This document shows, one piece after another, positions 49,280 to 58,290 of a stretch of 64,000 nt of DNA. A model generated the notes under the pieces. That model was not told the DNA's origin. It worked only from the letters and a program-made list of their open reading frames with translations, and did no database searches. Position numbers and translations under genes: made by a program. Position 1 is the first letter of the stretch, and each line of letters starts with the position of its first letter. The stretch is from Sphingomonadales bacterium. GTDB lineage: Bacteria > Pseudomonadota > Alphaproteobacteria > Sphingomonadales > Govanellaceae. Location of the stretch: positions 51,732 to 115,731 of the forward strand of contig JACFMS010000009.1 of assembly GCA_019455285.1 (NCBI GenBank), written 5' to 3'.

Positions 49280-49719
49280 TCGGCATTGATCTTATTGCCA
49301 ACGGCGTGGTCGCGGTATTGCTTGCCGTCACCATCGGATTTGCTTTTGTGCTCAATCGCCGCCTGCAGCTCCTGCGGCAGAATCAGGGTGAACTGTTGCG
49401 CCTGGCCACCGCGCTTAACCAGGCGACGGCGCGGGCGCAGGAAGGGATTTACGAATTAAAGGCGGTGGGGCAGACCACCGAAGAAACTTTAAAGCGCGAA
49501 GTGGCGCGCGCTCGGGCGCTGGCCGATGAGCTGGCGCTGATTACCGAGGCCGGCAACAATCTTGCTGATAAACTGGAAGCCGGCCTGACCCGTCGCGCCC
49601 GCGAAGCTGCCGATGACGGCCGCCGACCGCACATCCGCGTTGCCGGCGGACTGGAAGCTCTTGCTGAAGCCGCCGCCAATCATGATGAGCGCCGCCATGT
49701 CCTTAAAACCGCCCGCTGA
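49276..49719 (+). CDS. DUF6468 flagellar-operon protein
   Basis: 147-aa protein with one N-terminal transmembrane helix (LIANGVVAVLLAVTIGFAFVLN) and a helical cytoplasmic or periplasmic coil (LRQNQGELLRLATALNQATARAQEGIYELK). It matches the DUF6468 pattern found between fliM and motE in alphaproteobacteria. Function unknown. ATGA overlap with fliM; its end overlaps the motE frame by up to 38 bases. Confidence 0.8.
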   Translation: MIGIDLIANGVVAVLLAVTIGFAFVLNRRLQLLRQNQGELLRLATALNQATARAQEGIYELKAVGQTTEETLKREVARARALADELALITEAGNNLADKLEAGLTRRAREAADDGRRPHIRVAGGLEALAEAAANHDERRHVLKTAR

Positions 49720-50416
49720 CGCCAGCTCCTTCTTAAACCGGCTGCGCCGTGGCAGGCTGTTGCCGCTGGCGATGATCGCCTGCAGCGGTCTGTTGGTGGT
49801 GAAAATCTCCGCCATCGTCTCTGAAGCAATGACGTCAGCGCCGCTGTTGGTCGCCGACGCCGTCGCGGCGGAACAGGCCGCCGAGGTGGCGCCCGCCGCC
49901 GGTGAACCGGCCAAAACGGAAGCCGCAGATAACAAAACGGAAGCCGCCGCGCCGGCCGCCGATGACGCCAATGCGCCGGCCAGCCAGGAATTCTTGAGCC
50001 GCTCGGAAATGGATTTGTTGCAGGATCTGTCCGATCGCCGCCAGAAACTGGAGATGCGATCGCAAGAGCTGGATACCCGGGAGCGCCTGCTGATGGCCAC
50101 CGAACAGCGTATCGACCGCAAAATTGAGCGCTTAAAAAGCCTGGAAAGCAACATCAAGGCGCTGGTCAAGACCCATGACGAGCAGGCGGAAGCGCAGTTG
50201 CAAAACCTGGTCAAAATCTATGAAGCCATGAAGCCCAAGGATGCGGCGCGCATTCTGGAAAAACTCGATCTGGCGGTGCTTTTGGACGTCATCGAACGGA
50301 TGAAGCAGAAGAAGGTGGCCGAAGTCTTGGCCCAGATGAACCAGGCCACGGCCACCGAGGTGACCACCGAATTGGCCTTGCGGCGGCAATTGCCGTTTAC
50401 CGGCGATAATAGCTAA
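49682..50416 (+). CDS. motE: Motility protein MotE
   Basis: About 244-aa protein. A membrane span (LLPLAMIACSGLLVVKISAIV) is followed by an Ala/Glu-rich linker, a coiled coil (LSDRRQKLEMRSQELDTRERLLMATEQRIDRKIERL) and a MgtE-N-like module (LVKIYEAMKPKDAARILEKLDLAVLLDVIERMKQKKVAEVLAQM). This is the MotE arrangement; in rhizobia MotE chaperones the stator partner MotC. Several ATGs (49682, 49685, 49697) are usable and no ribosome site decides. Confidence 0.87.
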   Translation: MMSAAMSLKPPADASSFLNRLRRGRLLPLAMIACSGLLVVKISAIVSEAMTSAPLLVADAVAAEQAAEVAPAAGEPAKTEAADNKTEAAAPAADDANAPASQEFLSRSEMDLLQDLSDRRQKLEMRSQELDTRERLLMATEQRIDRKIERLKSLESNIKALVKTHDEQAEAQLQNLVKIYEAMKPKDAARILEKLDLAVLLDVIERMKQKKVAEVLAQMNQATATEVTTELALRRQLPFTGDNS

Positions 50417-50556
50417 CCTCTTAAAATAAAAAAGCTTTTCACTGATTCGGCACGATCTTCCCGGAAGCTTGGGGAAAGCCGCTCCTTAACCGCGCTTTAA
50501 GGGCCTTTTGCCTACACTTTCCCGGCACTTGGGAGGGGCGGAAGGAGAGATAGAAG

Positions 50557-51135
50557 ATGCACGGAGCGACATACCCCATAACGCCGGCCATGGCGCCGGA
50601 TGACGGCGCGACGCCCGCCCTGTGGCGCATGCGCCACGAGATCGCCGAGCTGGTGGACTGCATCGAGGCGGCCAAGGCCGAACTTCACGAACTGCAGCCG
50701 CAGACCTTAAGCAAGCGCAAGATCCCCGACGCCTCGGACGAATTGGAAGCCATCGTTCAGGAAACCGAACTGGCCGCCGGCAAGGTGATGGACGCCGCCG
50801 AAGAGATCGAAACCCTGGCGCAAAAATCCGACGGTGAGATGGCTGCTTCCTTGGCCGATATCGTCACCCGGCTTTACGAGGCGTCGAGCTTTCAGGACAT
50901 CACCGGGCAGCGCATCACCAAGGTGGTCGGCACCCTCAGGCAACTGGAAGAACGCTTGAGCAGACTGGCGGAGGCCATCGGCGATACCCATATCGAGGCG
51001 GCGCCCGAAATTCATCGCGACGAGAGTGGCGAGGTGATTGACGCCAAGGCCCTGCTCCATGGCCCAGAGCTTCCCCAGGCCGCCAATGCCCAGGATGACA
51101 TTGACGCCATATTGGCAAGTTTTGATGGATCATGA
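50557..51135 (+). CDS. cheZ: CheZ-like chemotaxis phosphatase
   Basis: 192-aa helical protein. The CheZ active-site motif is present as SSFQDITGQRITKVV (Gln of FQDxTGQ) and the C-terminal CheY-docking helix as DDIDAILASFDGS. CheZ removes phosphate from CheY-P. The region between is one long coiled coil (VQETELAAGKVMDAAEEIETLAQ). GGAAGGAGAG ribosome site. Overlaps the next gene by 4 bases. Confidence 0.9.
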   Translation: MHGATYPITPAMAPDDGATPALWRMRHEIAELVDCIEAAKAELHELQPQTLSKRKIPDASDELEAIVQETELAAGKVMDAAEEIETLAQKSDGEMAASLADIVTRLYEASSFQDITGQRITKVVGTLRQLEERLSRLAEAIGDTHIEAAPEIHRDESGEVIDAKALLHGPELPQAANAQDDIDAILASFDGS

Positions 51136-51836
51136 CCGGCGAGTTAGAACCAGCGCAAGAGCGAAATCCGCTTGATGATTTGGCGGAAGATACGACCGGC
51201 GCCAAGACGGTGCAACTCTTTGCCTCGCTTTATCTGATTTTGATCGCCTTCTTCATCGTCCTCAATTCGGTTTCCAATCAGGTGACGGCCAAGGCTGACG
51301 CGGCGCTGGAAAGCGTCTACACCACTTTCCGCAAATCCTTTGCGCCCAACAGCGATGAGATTGATTTTCTGGGCTTGAAAAAGCTCGATATCCATTCGCA
51401 GGAGTTTTACGACGGCATCAAGGGTCTGTTTACCGAACTGGTGGACTTTCCCGGATGGTTTGCAAGTCAGGGCGGCAATCAGCTCGAAGCGGAATTGGCG
51501 ACCGCCGTTTTGTTCAACCAGGGCGATGTGCATCTACGGCCCGACCAAACCCGGTTCTTGAACGATCTGGCCGATTTCTTGCGCCGCGAGAGCGGCCAGG
51601 CGGAGCGCACGGTCGAGATTTCTTTCGCCGTCACCGAAGCGATGATGGAAGCGGCGCAGCCGGAACAGCAATTGCCGGTATTGCGGGCGGCGGCGTTTGC
51701 CCGTGAACTGGAGGATCGCGGCGTGCCGGCGTCCTTGATTAGCACCGGCGTCGTCATCGACCGGCGGGACCTGGTGTGGCTGCGGTTCAATACCCGTCGC
51801 AGCGATATTCTTGATCGTGATCGCGGCGGAGAATAG
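51132..51836 (+). CDS. MotB-like protein lacking the channel aspartate
   Basis: 234-aa protein with one N-terminal membrane helix (TVQLFASLYLILIAFFIVLNSVS, ~residues 27-49) and a periplasmic region with a weak OmpA-like domain (FNQGDVHLRPDQTRFLNDLADFLRR). The helix aligns with the MotB helix of the next gene, but the position of the proton-binding Asp is Ser (FASLYL versus FADLLS). It should not conduct protons alone. It overlaps cheZ by 4 bases and is followed at 3 bases by the second MotB-like gene. Confidence 0.8.
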   Translation: MTGELEPAQERNPLDDLAEDTTGAKTVQLFASLYLILIAFFIVLNSVSNQVTAKADAALESVYTTFRKSFAPNSDEIDFLGLKKLDIHSQEFYDGIKGLFTELVDFPGWFASQGGNQLEAELATAVLFNQGDVHLRPDQTRFLNDLADFLRRESGQAERTVEISFAVTEAMMEAAQPEQQLPVLRAAAFARELEDRGVPASLISTGVVIDRRDLVWLRFNTRRSDILDRDRGGE

Positions 51837-51839
51837 GCC

Positions 51840-52550
51840 ATGCAAATGTTTGAATCGCCGCCGCCGTCCACGCCGTCCCTGGGCTGGATGTTGATATTCG
51901 CCGACCTCCTGTCGCTGATCCTGACGTTTTTCGTCATGGTGTTTTCCATGAACGCCGTGCAGGTGGACGACTGGCAGGCGGTGGTCAATGCCTTAAGCGA
52001 CCGCTTGAACCCCTCCCAAAGCCGTTTGCGCGATGAGAAATGGGATGAACACCCCAAGCCGCAGAGCGATTTTCCGGAAAGCCAGAACATTGAGTACTTG
52101 AACACGGTCATCGAGGAAATGTTGGCCCGCGACCCGGTGTTGCAAAAGGCCCATGTCCGGCTGCTGGATGACCGCGTGGCGGTCTCGCTGCCGGCTGATC
52201 TCCTGTTTTCCGCGGGCAGCTCGGAGATCGCCGATCCCAAGACCTTTGCTTCCCTGGCCGAATTGGCGGCCCTTCTCGGCAATGTTCGCAACGAGATCTC
52301 CGTCGTCGGGTATACGGATCCTTCACCGGTTCATGGTAAGACGTTCGCATCGCCCTGGGAGCTGTCGCTCGCCCGGGCGATGGCCATTGCCCGCGTGCTC
52401 CGCCGCAGCGGCTACCGGCAGCCGATGCCGGTCTACGGCTATGGCGGCAAGCGCTATGGCGATCTTTTGGATGGACTGCCGATGGCGATCCAGTCGCAGC
52501 TGTCGCGCCGGGTCGATATTGTGATCAGGGACTATGAACAGGGACGTTGA
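51840..52550 (+). CDS. MotB-like stator protein with OmpA domain
   Basis: 236-aa protein. The N-terminal helix WMLIFADLLSLILTFFVMVFSM keeps the MotB proton-channel Asp (FADLLS). The OmpA-like peptidoglycan-binding domain spans ~residues 110-230 (VRLLDDRVAVSLPADLLFSAGSSEI, ISVVGYTDPSP, LSLARAMAIARVLRR). It should anchor a stator unit. No motA is in the window. It is the second of two tandem MotB-like genes, perhaps forming a heteromeric stator. Confidence 0.85.
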   Translation: MQMFESPPPSTPSLGWMLIFADLLSLILTFFVMVFSMNAVQVDDWQAVVNALSDRLNPSQSRLRDEKWDEHPKPQSDFPESQNIEYLNTVIEEMLARDPVLQKAHVRLLDDRVAVSLPADLLFSAGSSEIADPKTFASLAELAALLGNVRNEISVVGYTDPSPVHGKTFASPWELSLARAMAIARVLRRSGYRQPMPVYGYGGKRYGDLLDGLPMAIQSQLSRRVDIVIRDYEQGR

Positions 52551-55491
52551 CAAGGCAAGCATGGGGCGGACGATCGGCGTGATCCTGCATCGCGCCGCGG
52601 CGGCTGTTCTGGCGCTCCTCATCATTGCCAGCGGCGCCTTGGCCAACGAGCGGGTGGTGCTGCGCGCCGGCGAGCACAAAGGCTTCAGCCGGCTGGTCTT
52701 CGATTGGGCATCCCGGGTTGACTACAAGACGTCGCGGGAAGGCGACCGTCTCGTTATCACCTTTTCCCGTCAGGCCGAACTTGATCTGGTGGAAGTGGCG
52801 GGCGGCGCGCTCAGTCGGGTAGCAGATCCGCAAGTCGGCGCGGAAGGAGACAAGCTGGTGCTGCGCTTCAAGGTCCATCCAGAAGCTGCGGTGCGCAATT
52901 TCCGTGACGGATCCAAGGTGGTGATCGATATCGCCGATCCCGCCTCGGCATCGTCGGCGTCGGCCACCGCTGCGCCGCAGCGCGAGAAAGAAAAGCCGCA
53001 GCCGGCGCCGAAAAAGAAGCAGCAACCGCCGATCCAAGCGGCGCAAAAACCCGCGGCGAAGGCTACGCCTGTGGAAAGCGCGGGCGAGCCCTTGCCCGAA
53101 GCCACGGCTCCTTCCACGAAGCTTGCCTACACGGGTGCGCCGATTAGCCTGCAATACGAACCGATTTTCAATGGCGTGCGGCTGACCTATCCGTTGGGCG
53201 ATGTGCTGCCGGCGGCGGTCTTCGTGCGCGCCGGGCACCTGTGGGTGGTGTTCGAGAAATACCGCCCGGTGGATCAGGGAGCATTAAGCGGCGTTCTGGG
53301 CGAGCGCATCAAATCAGTGCAGCAACTCGCCAATCCCATAGCAACGGTTCTGCGCTATCGCATTGCCGACGGTCAGAATGCGGCGGCGCATCGTCGCGGC
53401 GGCGCCTGGATCGTCGAGCTGAAGGACAATCATACCTCGCCGCAAATTCCCATCGACATCGCCGGTCAGGAAATGGCGGGTAAGCCGAGCGTCTTTTTGC
53501 CCATAACCGACGTCGGCTTGCGCATCGACATTGATGATCCGTTGGTGGGAGATCGTCTGTCGGTGGTGCCGGTCGCGCCTTCGGGGCGCGGCGTGCAGGA
53601 GGCGCGCCGGTTCGCCCAGTTTCAGGTCGCCGCCACCGCCCAGGGAATTGTCATTGAAGTCAACGCCGATGGCGTCGAAGTCAACCGCTTCCGCAACGGC
53701 GTCGCCATCACCGCGCCCGATGGCCTGGCGCTTTCCGGCAACGTGATCGCTGCCGTTGAACAGCCCGACCCCGACACCGCCGAGAGCGCTCTGCCGCAGC
53801 GTCTTATTGACTTCAAGGCGTGGCGGCGCGGCGAGATTGCAGACTATATGGCGATTCGGCATGGCCTCCTTTATCGTCTATCCCGGGCCAATGCGGAGGA
53901 ACGCAACAGCGTGCGCTGGGATCTGGCGCGGTTCTATCTTGGCCATGGCTTGCCCGATCAGGCGCTGGGCATTCTTCAGGTCATGCAATCGAGCGATCAG
54001 GATCTTCTCGATAATGCCGAATTTCGCGCCATCCGCGGCATTTCCTTTGCGTTGCTGCGGCGTTTCGAGGAGGCGCGTAACGATCTTTCCTACAGCGCAC
54101 TCGATAGCGAACTCGATATCTATCTCTGGCGCGCCTTGGCCGCCGAAGGAGCGGGCGACGGGGAGGGGGCGTTGGCCGCCTTCGAGCGCGGCGCGGATAT
54201 TCTTCCCAAATATGATGACGCCGAACGCGGGCGGTTTTATCTGGTGGCGGCGCGCGCGGCGCTGGAAACCGGACAATATGACATTATGGAGAACGTCGTC
54301 TCGGTTCTGACCGGACTGATGCTGCCCGCCGACGCCAGCATCGAGGCCGAATATTTGCGCGCCAAGTTGCTGATCGCCAAGAAGCAGCCCAAGGTTGCCC
54401 GCGAGGCCTTGAAAAAAGTCATCGCCTCGGGCGGACGCGGCTCCGCCGCGCGCGCCAAGCTTGCCGAGATCGAGCTGAGACTCGACAAGAACGAAATGGC
54501 GCCGCAAGACGCCATCGATCAGTTGGAGCGTCTGCGCTTTGCCTGGCGCGGCGATGAGTTCGAGCTTAATCTCTTGGATCGGCTGGGCCGCCTTTATACG
54601 GCGACCGGCGATTACCGCACCGGCCTTAATACCTTGCGCCAGGCGGTGACCTATTTCGACAAAACGCCGCGCACGCGGAAATTATCGGACCTCATGACCA
54701 CGGCTTTCCGGGACCTGTTCCTCGACGGCAAAGCCGACGCCATGCCGCCCCTGGAGGCGCTGTCGCTTTATTATGATTTCCGCGAACTGACGCCGCTGGG
54801 CGCCGACGGCGACAACATGATCCGCCGGCTGGCTGATCGGCTGGTCTCGGTCGATCTTTTGGAGCGGGCGGCGGCGCTCCTGGAGCATCAGGTGCGCTAC
54901 CGCCTGGAGGGCGTCGCCCAGGCCGACGTGGCGGTGCGGCTGGCGATGATCTATCTCCTTGATCATAAACCGGAAAAGGCGCTGGCGGTGATTCGCGCCA
55001 CGCGCCAGACCATTATGCCGGAGGACGTGGAGGCGCGCCGCCGCCGCTTGGAAGCGCGGGCGCTCATCGACCTGGCGCAATATGAAGAGGCCGAGGTGCT
55101 GCTGGAGGGTGATCAAACGCGGGATGCCGATCTCTTGCGCGCCGACCTTTTCTGGGGCGCTGGGCGCTGGCCGGAGGTGGTGGCCAACGCCGAGAAGCTA
55201 CTGGGCCGCCGCTGGGAGCAAAAGAAGTCGCTCTCCAATGACGAGCGCCGCCAGGTATTGCGGATCGCCGTCGCCCTGTCGCTGGCGGAAAATGCCGAAG
55301 GGCTACGGGGCTTGCGCGAACGCTACGCCGGGCCAATGGCTGACGGGGCCTACGCCACCGCCTTCAACGTCATTACCGCCAAGCAGGATACCACCGCCAA
55401 GGAAATCAAGGAACTGACCGAAAGCATCGCCAGCGTCAACACCCTGGAAGGGTTCATGAGCGCCTATCGGAAAGAATTCAAGGGCTCTTGA
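52534..55491 (+). CDS. Large exported TPR protein of the flagellar operon
   Basis: Up to 985-aa protein. The signal peptide is in residues ~10-37 (LALLIIASGALA). An N-terminal part (~40-430) holds several AMIN-like beta segments (FSRLVFDWASRVDYKTSREGDRLVITFS), split by a Lys/Pro/Gln-rich linker. A TPR-type helical array of ~500 residues follows (FYLGHGLPDQALGILQVMQ, LYTATGDYRTGLNTLRQAV). It probably sits in the periplasm near the stator. It overlaps the MotB-like gene by 17 bases; a second ATG at 52561 with AAGG is also possible. Confidence 0.78.
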   Translation: MNRDVDKASMGRTIGVILHRAAAAVLALLIIASGALANERVVLRAGEHKGFSRLVFDWASRVDYKTSREGDRLVITFSRQAELDLVEVAGGALSRVADPQVGAEGDKLVLRFKVHPEAAVRNFRDGSKVVIDIADPASASSASATAAPQREKEKPQPAPKKKQQPPIQAAQKPAAKATPVESAGEPLPEATAPSTKLAYTGAPISLQYEPIFNGVRLTYPLGDVLPAAVFVRAGHLWVVFEKYRPVDQGALSGVLGERIKSVQQLANPIATVLRYRIADGQNAAAHRRGGAWIVELKDNHTSPQIPIDIAGQEMAGKPSVFLPITDVGLRIDIDDPLVGDRLSVVPVAPSGRGVQEARRFAQFQVAATAQGIVIEVNADGVEVNRFRNGVAITAPDGLALSGNVIAAVEQPDPDTAESALPQRLIDFKAWRRGEIADYMAIRHGLLYRLSRANAEERNSVRWDLARFYLGHGLPDQALGILQVMQSSDQDLLDNAEFRAIRGISFALLRRFEEARNDLSYSALDSELDIYLWRALAAEGAGDGEGALAAFERGADILPKYDDAERGRFYLVAARAALETGQYDIMENVVSVLTGLMLPADASIEAEYLRAKLLIAKKQPKVAREALKKVIASGGRGSAARAKLAEIELRLDKNEMAPQDAIDQLERLRFAWRGDEFELNLLDRLGRLYTATGDYRTGLNTLRQAVTYFDKTPRTRKLSDLMTTAFRDLFLDGKADAMPPLEALSLYYDFRELTPLGADGDNMIRRLADRLVSVDLLERAAALLEHQVRYRLEGVAQADVAVRLAMIYLLDHKPEKALAVIRATRQTIMPEDVEARRRRLEARALIDLAQYEEAEVLLEGDQTRDADLLRADLFWGAGRWPEVVANAEKLLGRRWEQKKSLSNDERRQVLRIAVALSLAENAEGLRGLRERYAGPMADGAYATAFNVITAKQDTTAKEIKELTESIASVNTLEGFMSAYRKEFKGS

Positions 55492-55571
55492 CGCTTTAAC
55501 CGAATATCTTCATCTTCTGGCGCCGCTGGGCTGGGCACTTTCGCCCCCTCATAGCTGATGGTGCGCTGTCG

Positions 55572-56291
55572 ATGTTTGATTTCTTGACCGATCCCCAGGT
55601 GTGGACGGGTTTTATCACCCTATCGATCCTTGAAATCGTCCTTGGTATCGACAATTTGATCTTCCTTTCCATCGTCTCGGAAAGATTGCCGGCGGCTCAG
55701 CGGCCCCGGGCGCGCCGGATTGGTTTGGCGTTGGCGCTCCTCATGCGGGTCGGATTGCTGGCCGGCCTGTCTTGGATCATCGGCCTGACAGCGCCGATTT
55801 TCACGGTGGCGGATTTTACCCTCTCCTGGCGCGACGTGGTGCTGGGCGGCGGCGGCATGTTCCTGATCTATAAGGGCACGCAGGAAATTCACGGCATGGT
55901 GGAAGGCAAGGAATCCCATGGCGTGGTCAGCGGCGCAAAAGCCGTCTCGTTCGCCTCGGTGATCGCCCAGATCGTGGTGCTGGATTTGGTGTTTTCCCTC
56001 GATTCGGTGATTACCGCCGTGGGCATGGTCAATGACCTGCCGGTGATGATCGCCGCGGTGGTGGTGGCCATCGTCGTGATGCTGGTTGCCGCCGAGCCGG
56101 TGGCTGGCTTCATCAACCGCCACCCCACGGTGAAAATGCTGGCGCTGGCGTTCCTGCTGTTGGTCGGGGTGGCGCTGGTCGCCGATGGGGCGCACTTCCA
56201 TATCCCGCGCGGCTACCTCTACTTCGCCATCGCCTTCTCGCTGGCGGTGGAATCGCTCAATCTTATTGCTGCTAAACGCCGAAACTCTTGA
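55572..56291 (+). CDS. TerC family membrane protein
   Basis: 239-aa protein with seven predicted membrane spans. Family motifs are [21 protein letters not shown] (~residues 20-40) and [26 protein letters not shown], whose Asp and Asn residues may bind metal. TerC proteins are linked to tellurite resistance and to Mn2+ export. It has no functional tie to the flagellar genes around it. Its 3' end overlaps the convergent fliP by 20 bases. Confidence 0.92.
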   Translation: MFDFLTDPQVWTGFITLSILEIVLGIDNLIFLSIVSERLPAAQRPRARRIGLALALLMRVGLLAGLSWIIGLTAPIFTVADFTLSWRDVVLGGGGMFLIYKGTQEIHGMVEGKESHGVVSGAKAVSFASVIAQIVVLDLVFSLDSVITAVGMVNDLPVMIAAVVVAIVVMLVAAEPVAGFINRHPTVKMLALAFLLLVGVALVADGAHFHIPRGYLYFAIAFSLAVESLNLIAAKRRNS

Positions 56292-57012
56292 CCAGGCTGC
56301 CGGCGACCAAAGCCCAGCCGTCCACCAGGACGAAGAAGATCAGCTTGAAAGGCAGCGAGATCATCACCGGCGGCAGCATCATCATGCCCATGGACATGAG
56401 GATCGACGACACCACGAGGTCGATGACCACGAACGGCACGAAGAGCAGGAAACCGATCTCGAAGGCGCGCCGCAGCTCGCTGATGATGAAGGCGGGGATC
56501 AGCACATGGAGCGGCGTCTCCACCGCTGTCTTGGGCGGCGTCAGCTTGCCCAGATCGAAGAACAACTGCAGATCCTGCTCGCGCACCTGACCGAGCATGA
56601 AGACGCGGAAGGGCGCCACCGCGAGCTCGAAAGCTTCCCCTTGCTCGATTTCCTCGGCAACCAGCGGGGCTATGCCTTCCTTATAGGATTTCTCGAACGT
56701 TGGCGCCATGACAAAGCCGGTCAGGAACAGCGCCAGGCTGATCAGCACCACGTTGGGCGGCGTCTGCTGCGTGCCGATGGCGCTTCTGAGCAAGGAGAGC
56801 ACGACGATGATGCGGGTAAACGAGGTCAGCACCACGATGATCGACGGCGCCAGCGCCAGCACCGTGGTCAGGAGGATCAACTGAACGATACGGCCGCTGA
56901 AGGTGCCGCCTTCGCCCAAGTTGATGGTCACTTCCTGCGCCGCCGCCGGGAAGGCGGCCAGCAGCGACAGGACAACGGCGGTCAGCGCCGCCCAACGCAA
57001 CGATGATTTCAC
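56272..57012 (-). CDS. fliP: Flagellar export gate protein FliP
   Basis: 246-aa, signal peptide (ending AAA) plus four membrane spans. Signature [43 protein letters not shown] and [44 protein letters not shown] are typical. FliP5-FliQ4-FliR1 forms the export gate; fliQ and fliR lie at 59.2-60.2 kb. Overlaps fliO by 4 bases. Confidence 0.97.
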   Translation of the reverse strand: MKSSLRWAALTAVVLSLLAAFPAAAQEVTINLGEGGTFSGRIVQLILLTTVLALAPSIIVVLTSFTRIIVVLSLLRSAIGTQQTPPNVVLISLALFLTGFVMAPTFEKSYKEGIAPLVAEEIEQGEAFELAVAPFRVFMLGQVREQDLQLFFDLGKLTPPKTAVETPLHVLIPAFIISELRRAFEIGFLLFVPFVVIDLVVSSILMSMGMMMLPPVMISLPFKLIFFVLVDGWALVAGSLVKSFGV

Positions 57013-57308
57013 GACCGGCCCTCCAGCGACGCAGGCATCGCCGGCGGCGGCGTAATATTTTGCTCGATCACCGTTTCGCCGTCGCCGATGAGCACCAGAT
57101 GCTCCACGTTGTCGCGACGGATCAGCATCAACCGGCGGCGGGCGTCGAGCGGCAATATCTCGCTCACCGATAACCGTTTGACGGCGGATTTCGCCACCGT
57201 CGCCCGCGGCGCCAGGCCGAAGCGACGGGCGAGCCAGGCAAAGCCGCCCAGGAGCGCCAGCACAAAAATCAGGGCGGCGAGAAAACGCAGGTAGTCAGGG
57301 CTGTCCAT
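57009..57308 (-). CDS. fliO: Flagellar biosynthesis protein FliO
   Basis: About 99-aa protein with one membrane span ([22 protein letters not shown]) and a cytoplasmic tail of FliO type ([40 protein letters not shown]). FliO assists FliP assembly. The ATG at 57308 has AGAAGGCGA in front and overlaps the end of the preceding gene by 14 bases; a longer frame to 57380 has no support. Confidence 0.9.
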   Translation of the reverse strand: MDSPDYLRFLAALIFVLALLGGFAWLARRFGLAPRATVAKSAVKRLSVSEILPLDARRRLMLIRRDNVEHLVLIGDGETVIEQNITPPPAMPASLEGRS

Positions 57309-57669
57309 ATAAATCGCCTTCTGCGGAAGTTGTCGGTTCGTCGCCGTTCTCGGCAACGGTTGCGGAAGCGGCGGGAGCACCCCCGGCGCGGTAAAGATAG
57401 GCGAGGATTTCGCTGACCGCGGCCAGTGCTTCCAGAGGCACCGGGCTGCCGACCTCCATGGCCGCCAGAATGGCGGTCAAATCCTTGTCCTGACGGACCT
57501 TGACGTCGTTGGCGAAGGCCAGTTCGAGGATTTTTTCGGCATTCTTGCCGAAGCCGACGGCGGTTACCTGGGGAACCTCGCCGGGCCAGGTCTTGGCGTT
57601 CAGCGCCACCGCCGCCTGGCGGTCGCCGACCTGCCGCTGTCCCGGCTGTTTTCTCCCCTCGCGCATCAT
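57295..57669 (-). CDS. FlhB C-terminal-domain-like protein (FlhX/YlqH type)
   Basis: About 124-aa protein whose core PQVTAVGFGKNAEKILELAFANDVKVRQDKDLTAILAAMEVGSPVPLEALAAVSEILAYLYR resembles the cytoplasmic FlhB C-terminal domain after the NPTH cleavage site. There is no membrane part and no NPTH motif. Such FlhX proteins can substitute for the FlhB cleaved fragment. Here it heads a fliO-fliP transcript. Start at 57669 has GGAGTTGGAGC in front. Confidence 0.78.
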   Translation of the reverse strand: MMREGRKQPGQRQVGDRQAAVALNAKTWPGEVPQVTAVGFGKNAEKILELAFANDVKVRQDKDLTAILAAMEVGSPVPLEALAAVSEILAYLYRAGGAPAASATVAENGDEPTTSAEGDLYGQP

Positions 57670-57701
57670 GCTCCAACTCCGTGGGCCCATTCTTGGCGCT
57701 C

Positions 57702-57763
57702 ATGGTTAATGGCCGGTAAAAATTGGGGAAAATTGCAGCGATGCGATTTTTACCTTTTGTTAA
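57702..57763. promoter_or_regulatory. Candidate CtrA sites upstream of flgB
   Basis: TTAACCAT on the minus strand at 57702-57709 and TTTA-N7-TTAAC (57749-57764, one mismatch from TTAA-N7-TTAAC). They lie between the divergent FlhX-like and flgB genes. In Caulobacter early flagellar operons start at such CtrA sites. Confidence 0.45.
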
Positions 57764-57857
57764 CAGCCGAGGCGGACAATGAGATCGCTAAAATTTTAAT
57801 CGAACTCTACGGATTGACACCGGGCAGAAGGCAACGGGCGATCTTGGAGCAGGCCGG

Positions 57858-58262
57858 ATGGACTTGAAGCACCTTACGCTGTTTAAAGCGTTGCAGCACA
57901 AGATGGGCTGGCTCAGCCGGCGTCAGGCGGTGCTGTCGCAGAACGTCGCCAACTCCAATACCCCCGATTTCCGCCCCCAGGACTTGAAAAGCGTTCGCTT
58001 CACCCAGGTCTTGAACCGCGCCGTCGGCGGCAATGTCAAGGTCGCCCGCACCCATCCCAACCATCAAAAGCCGCCCAGCGAGAGCGCGGGCGGCGAGGAA
58101 TACACCGTGCGCAGCGCCGAATTGAAGCGCAACGGCAACGGCGTCACCGTCGAGCAGGAACTGCTGAAAATGGCCGAAGTGCAAATGGACTATGGCCTTG
58201 TCACCAATCTTTACCGCAAGCATGAAAGCATGATCCTCACCGCGCTCGGCCGCAATCGCTGA
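57858..58262 (+). CDS. flgB: Proximal rod protein FlgB
   Basis: 134-aa FlgB: MGWLSRRQAVLSQNVANSNTPDFRPQDLKSVRF and C-terminal VTVEQELLKMAEVQMDYGLVTNLYRKHESMILTALGR. First gene of flgB-flgC-fliE, followed by fliQ-fliR-flhB. Confidence 0.96.
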   Translation: MDLKHLTLFKALQHKMGWLSRRQAVLSQNVANSNTPDFRPQDLKSVRFTQVLNRAVGGNVKVARTHPNHQKPPSESAGGEEYTVRSAELKRNGNGVTVEQELLKMAEVQMDYGLVTNLYRKHESMILTALGRNR

Positions 58263-58290
58263 GCGTTAGGGGAGCATCGGAGACAGCGTT

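Noticed and set aside
56185..57006. 273-residue plus-strand frame over fliP
   Set aside because: Gln/Asp/His-rich shadow of fliP; fliP on the minus strand is certain.
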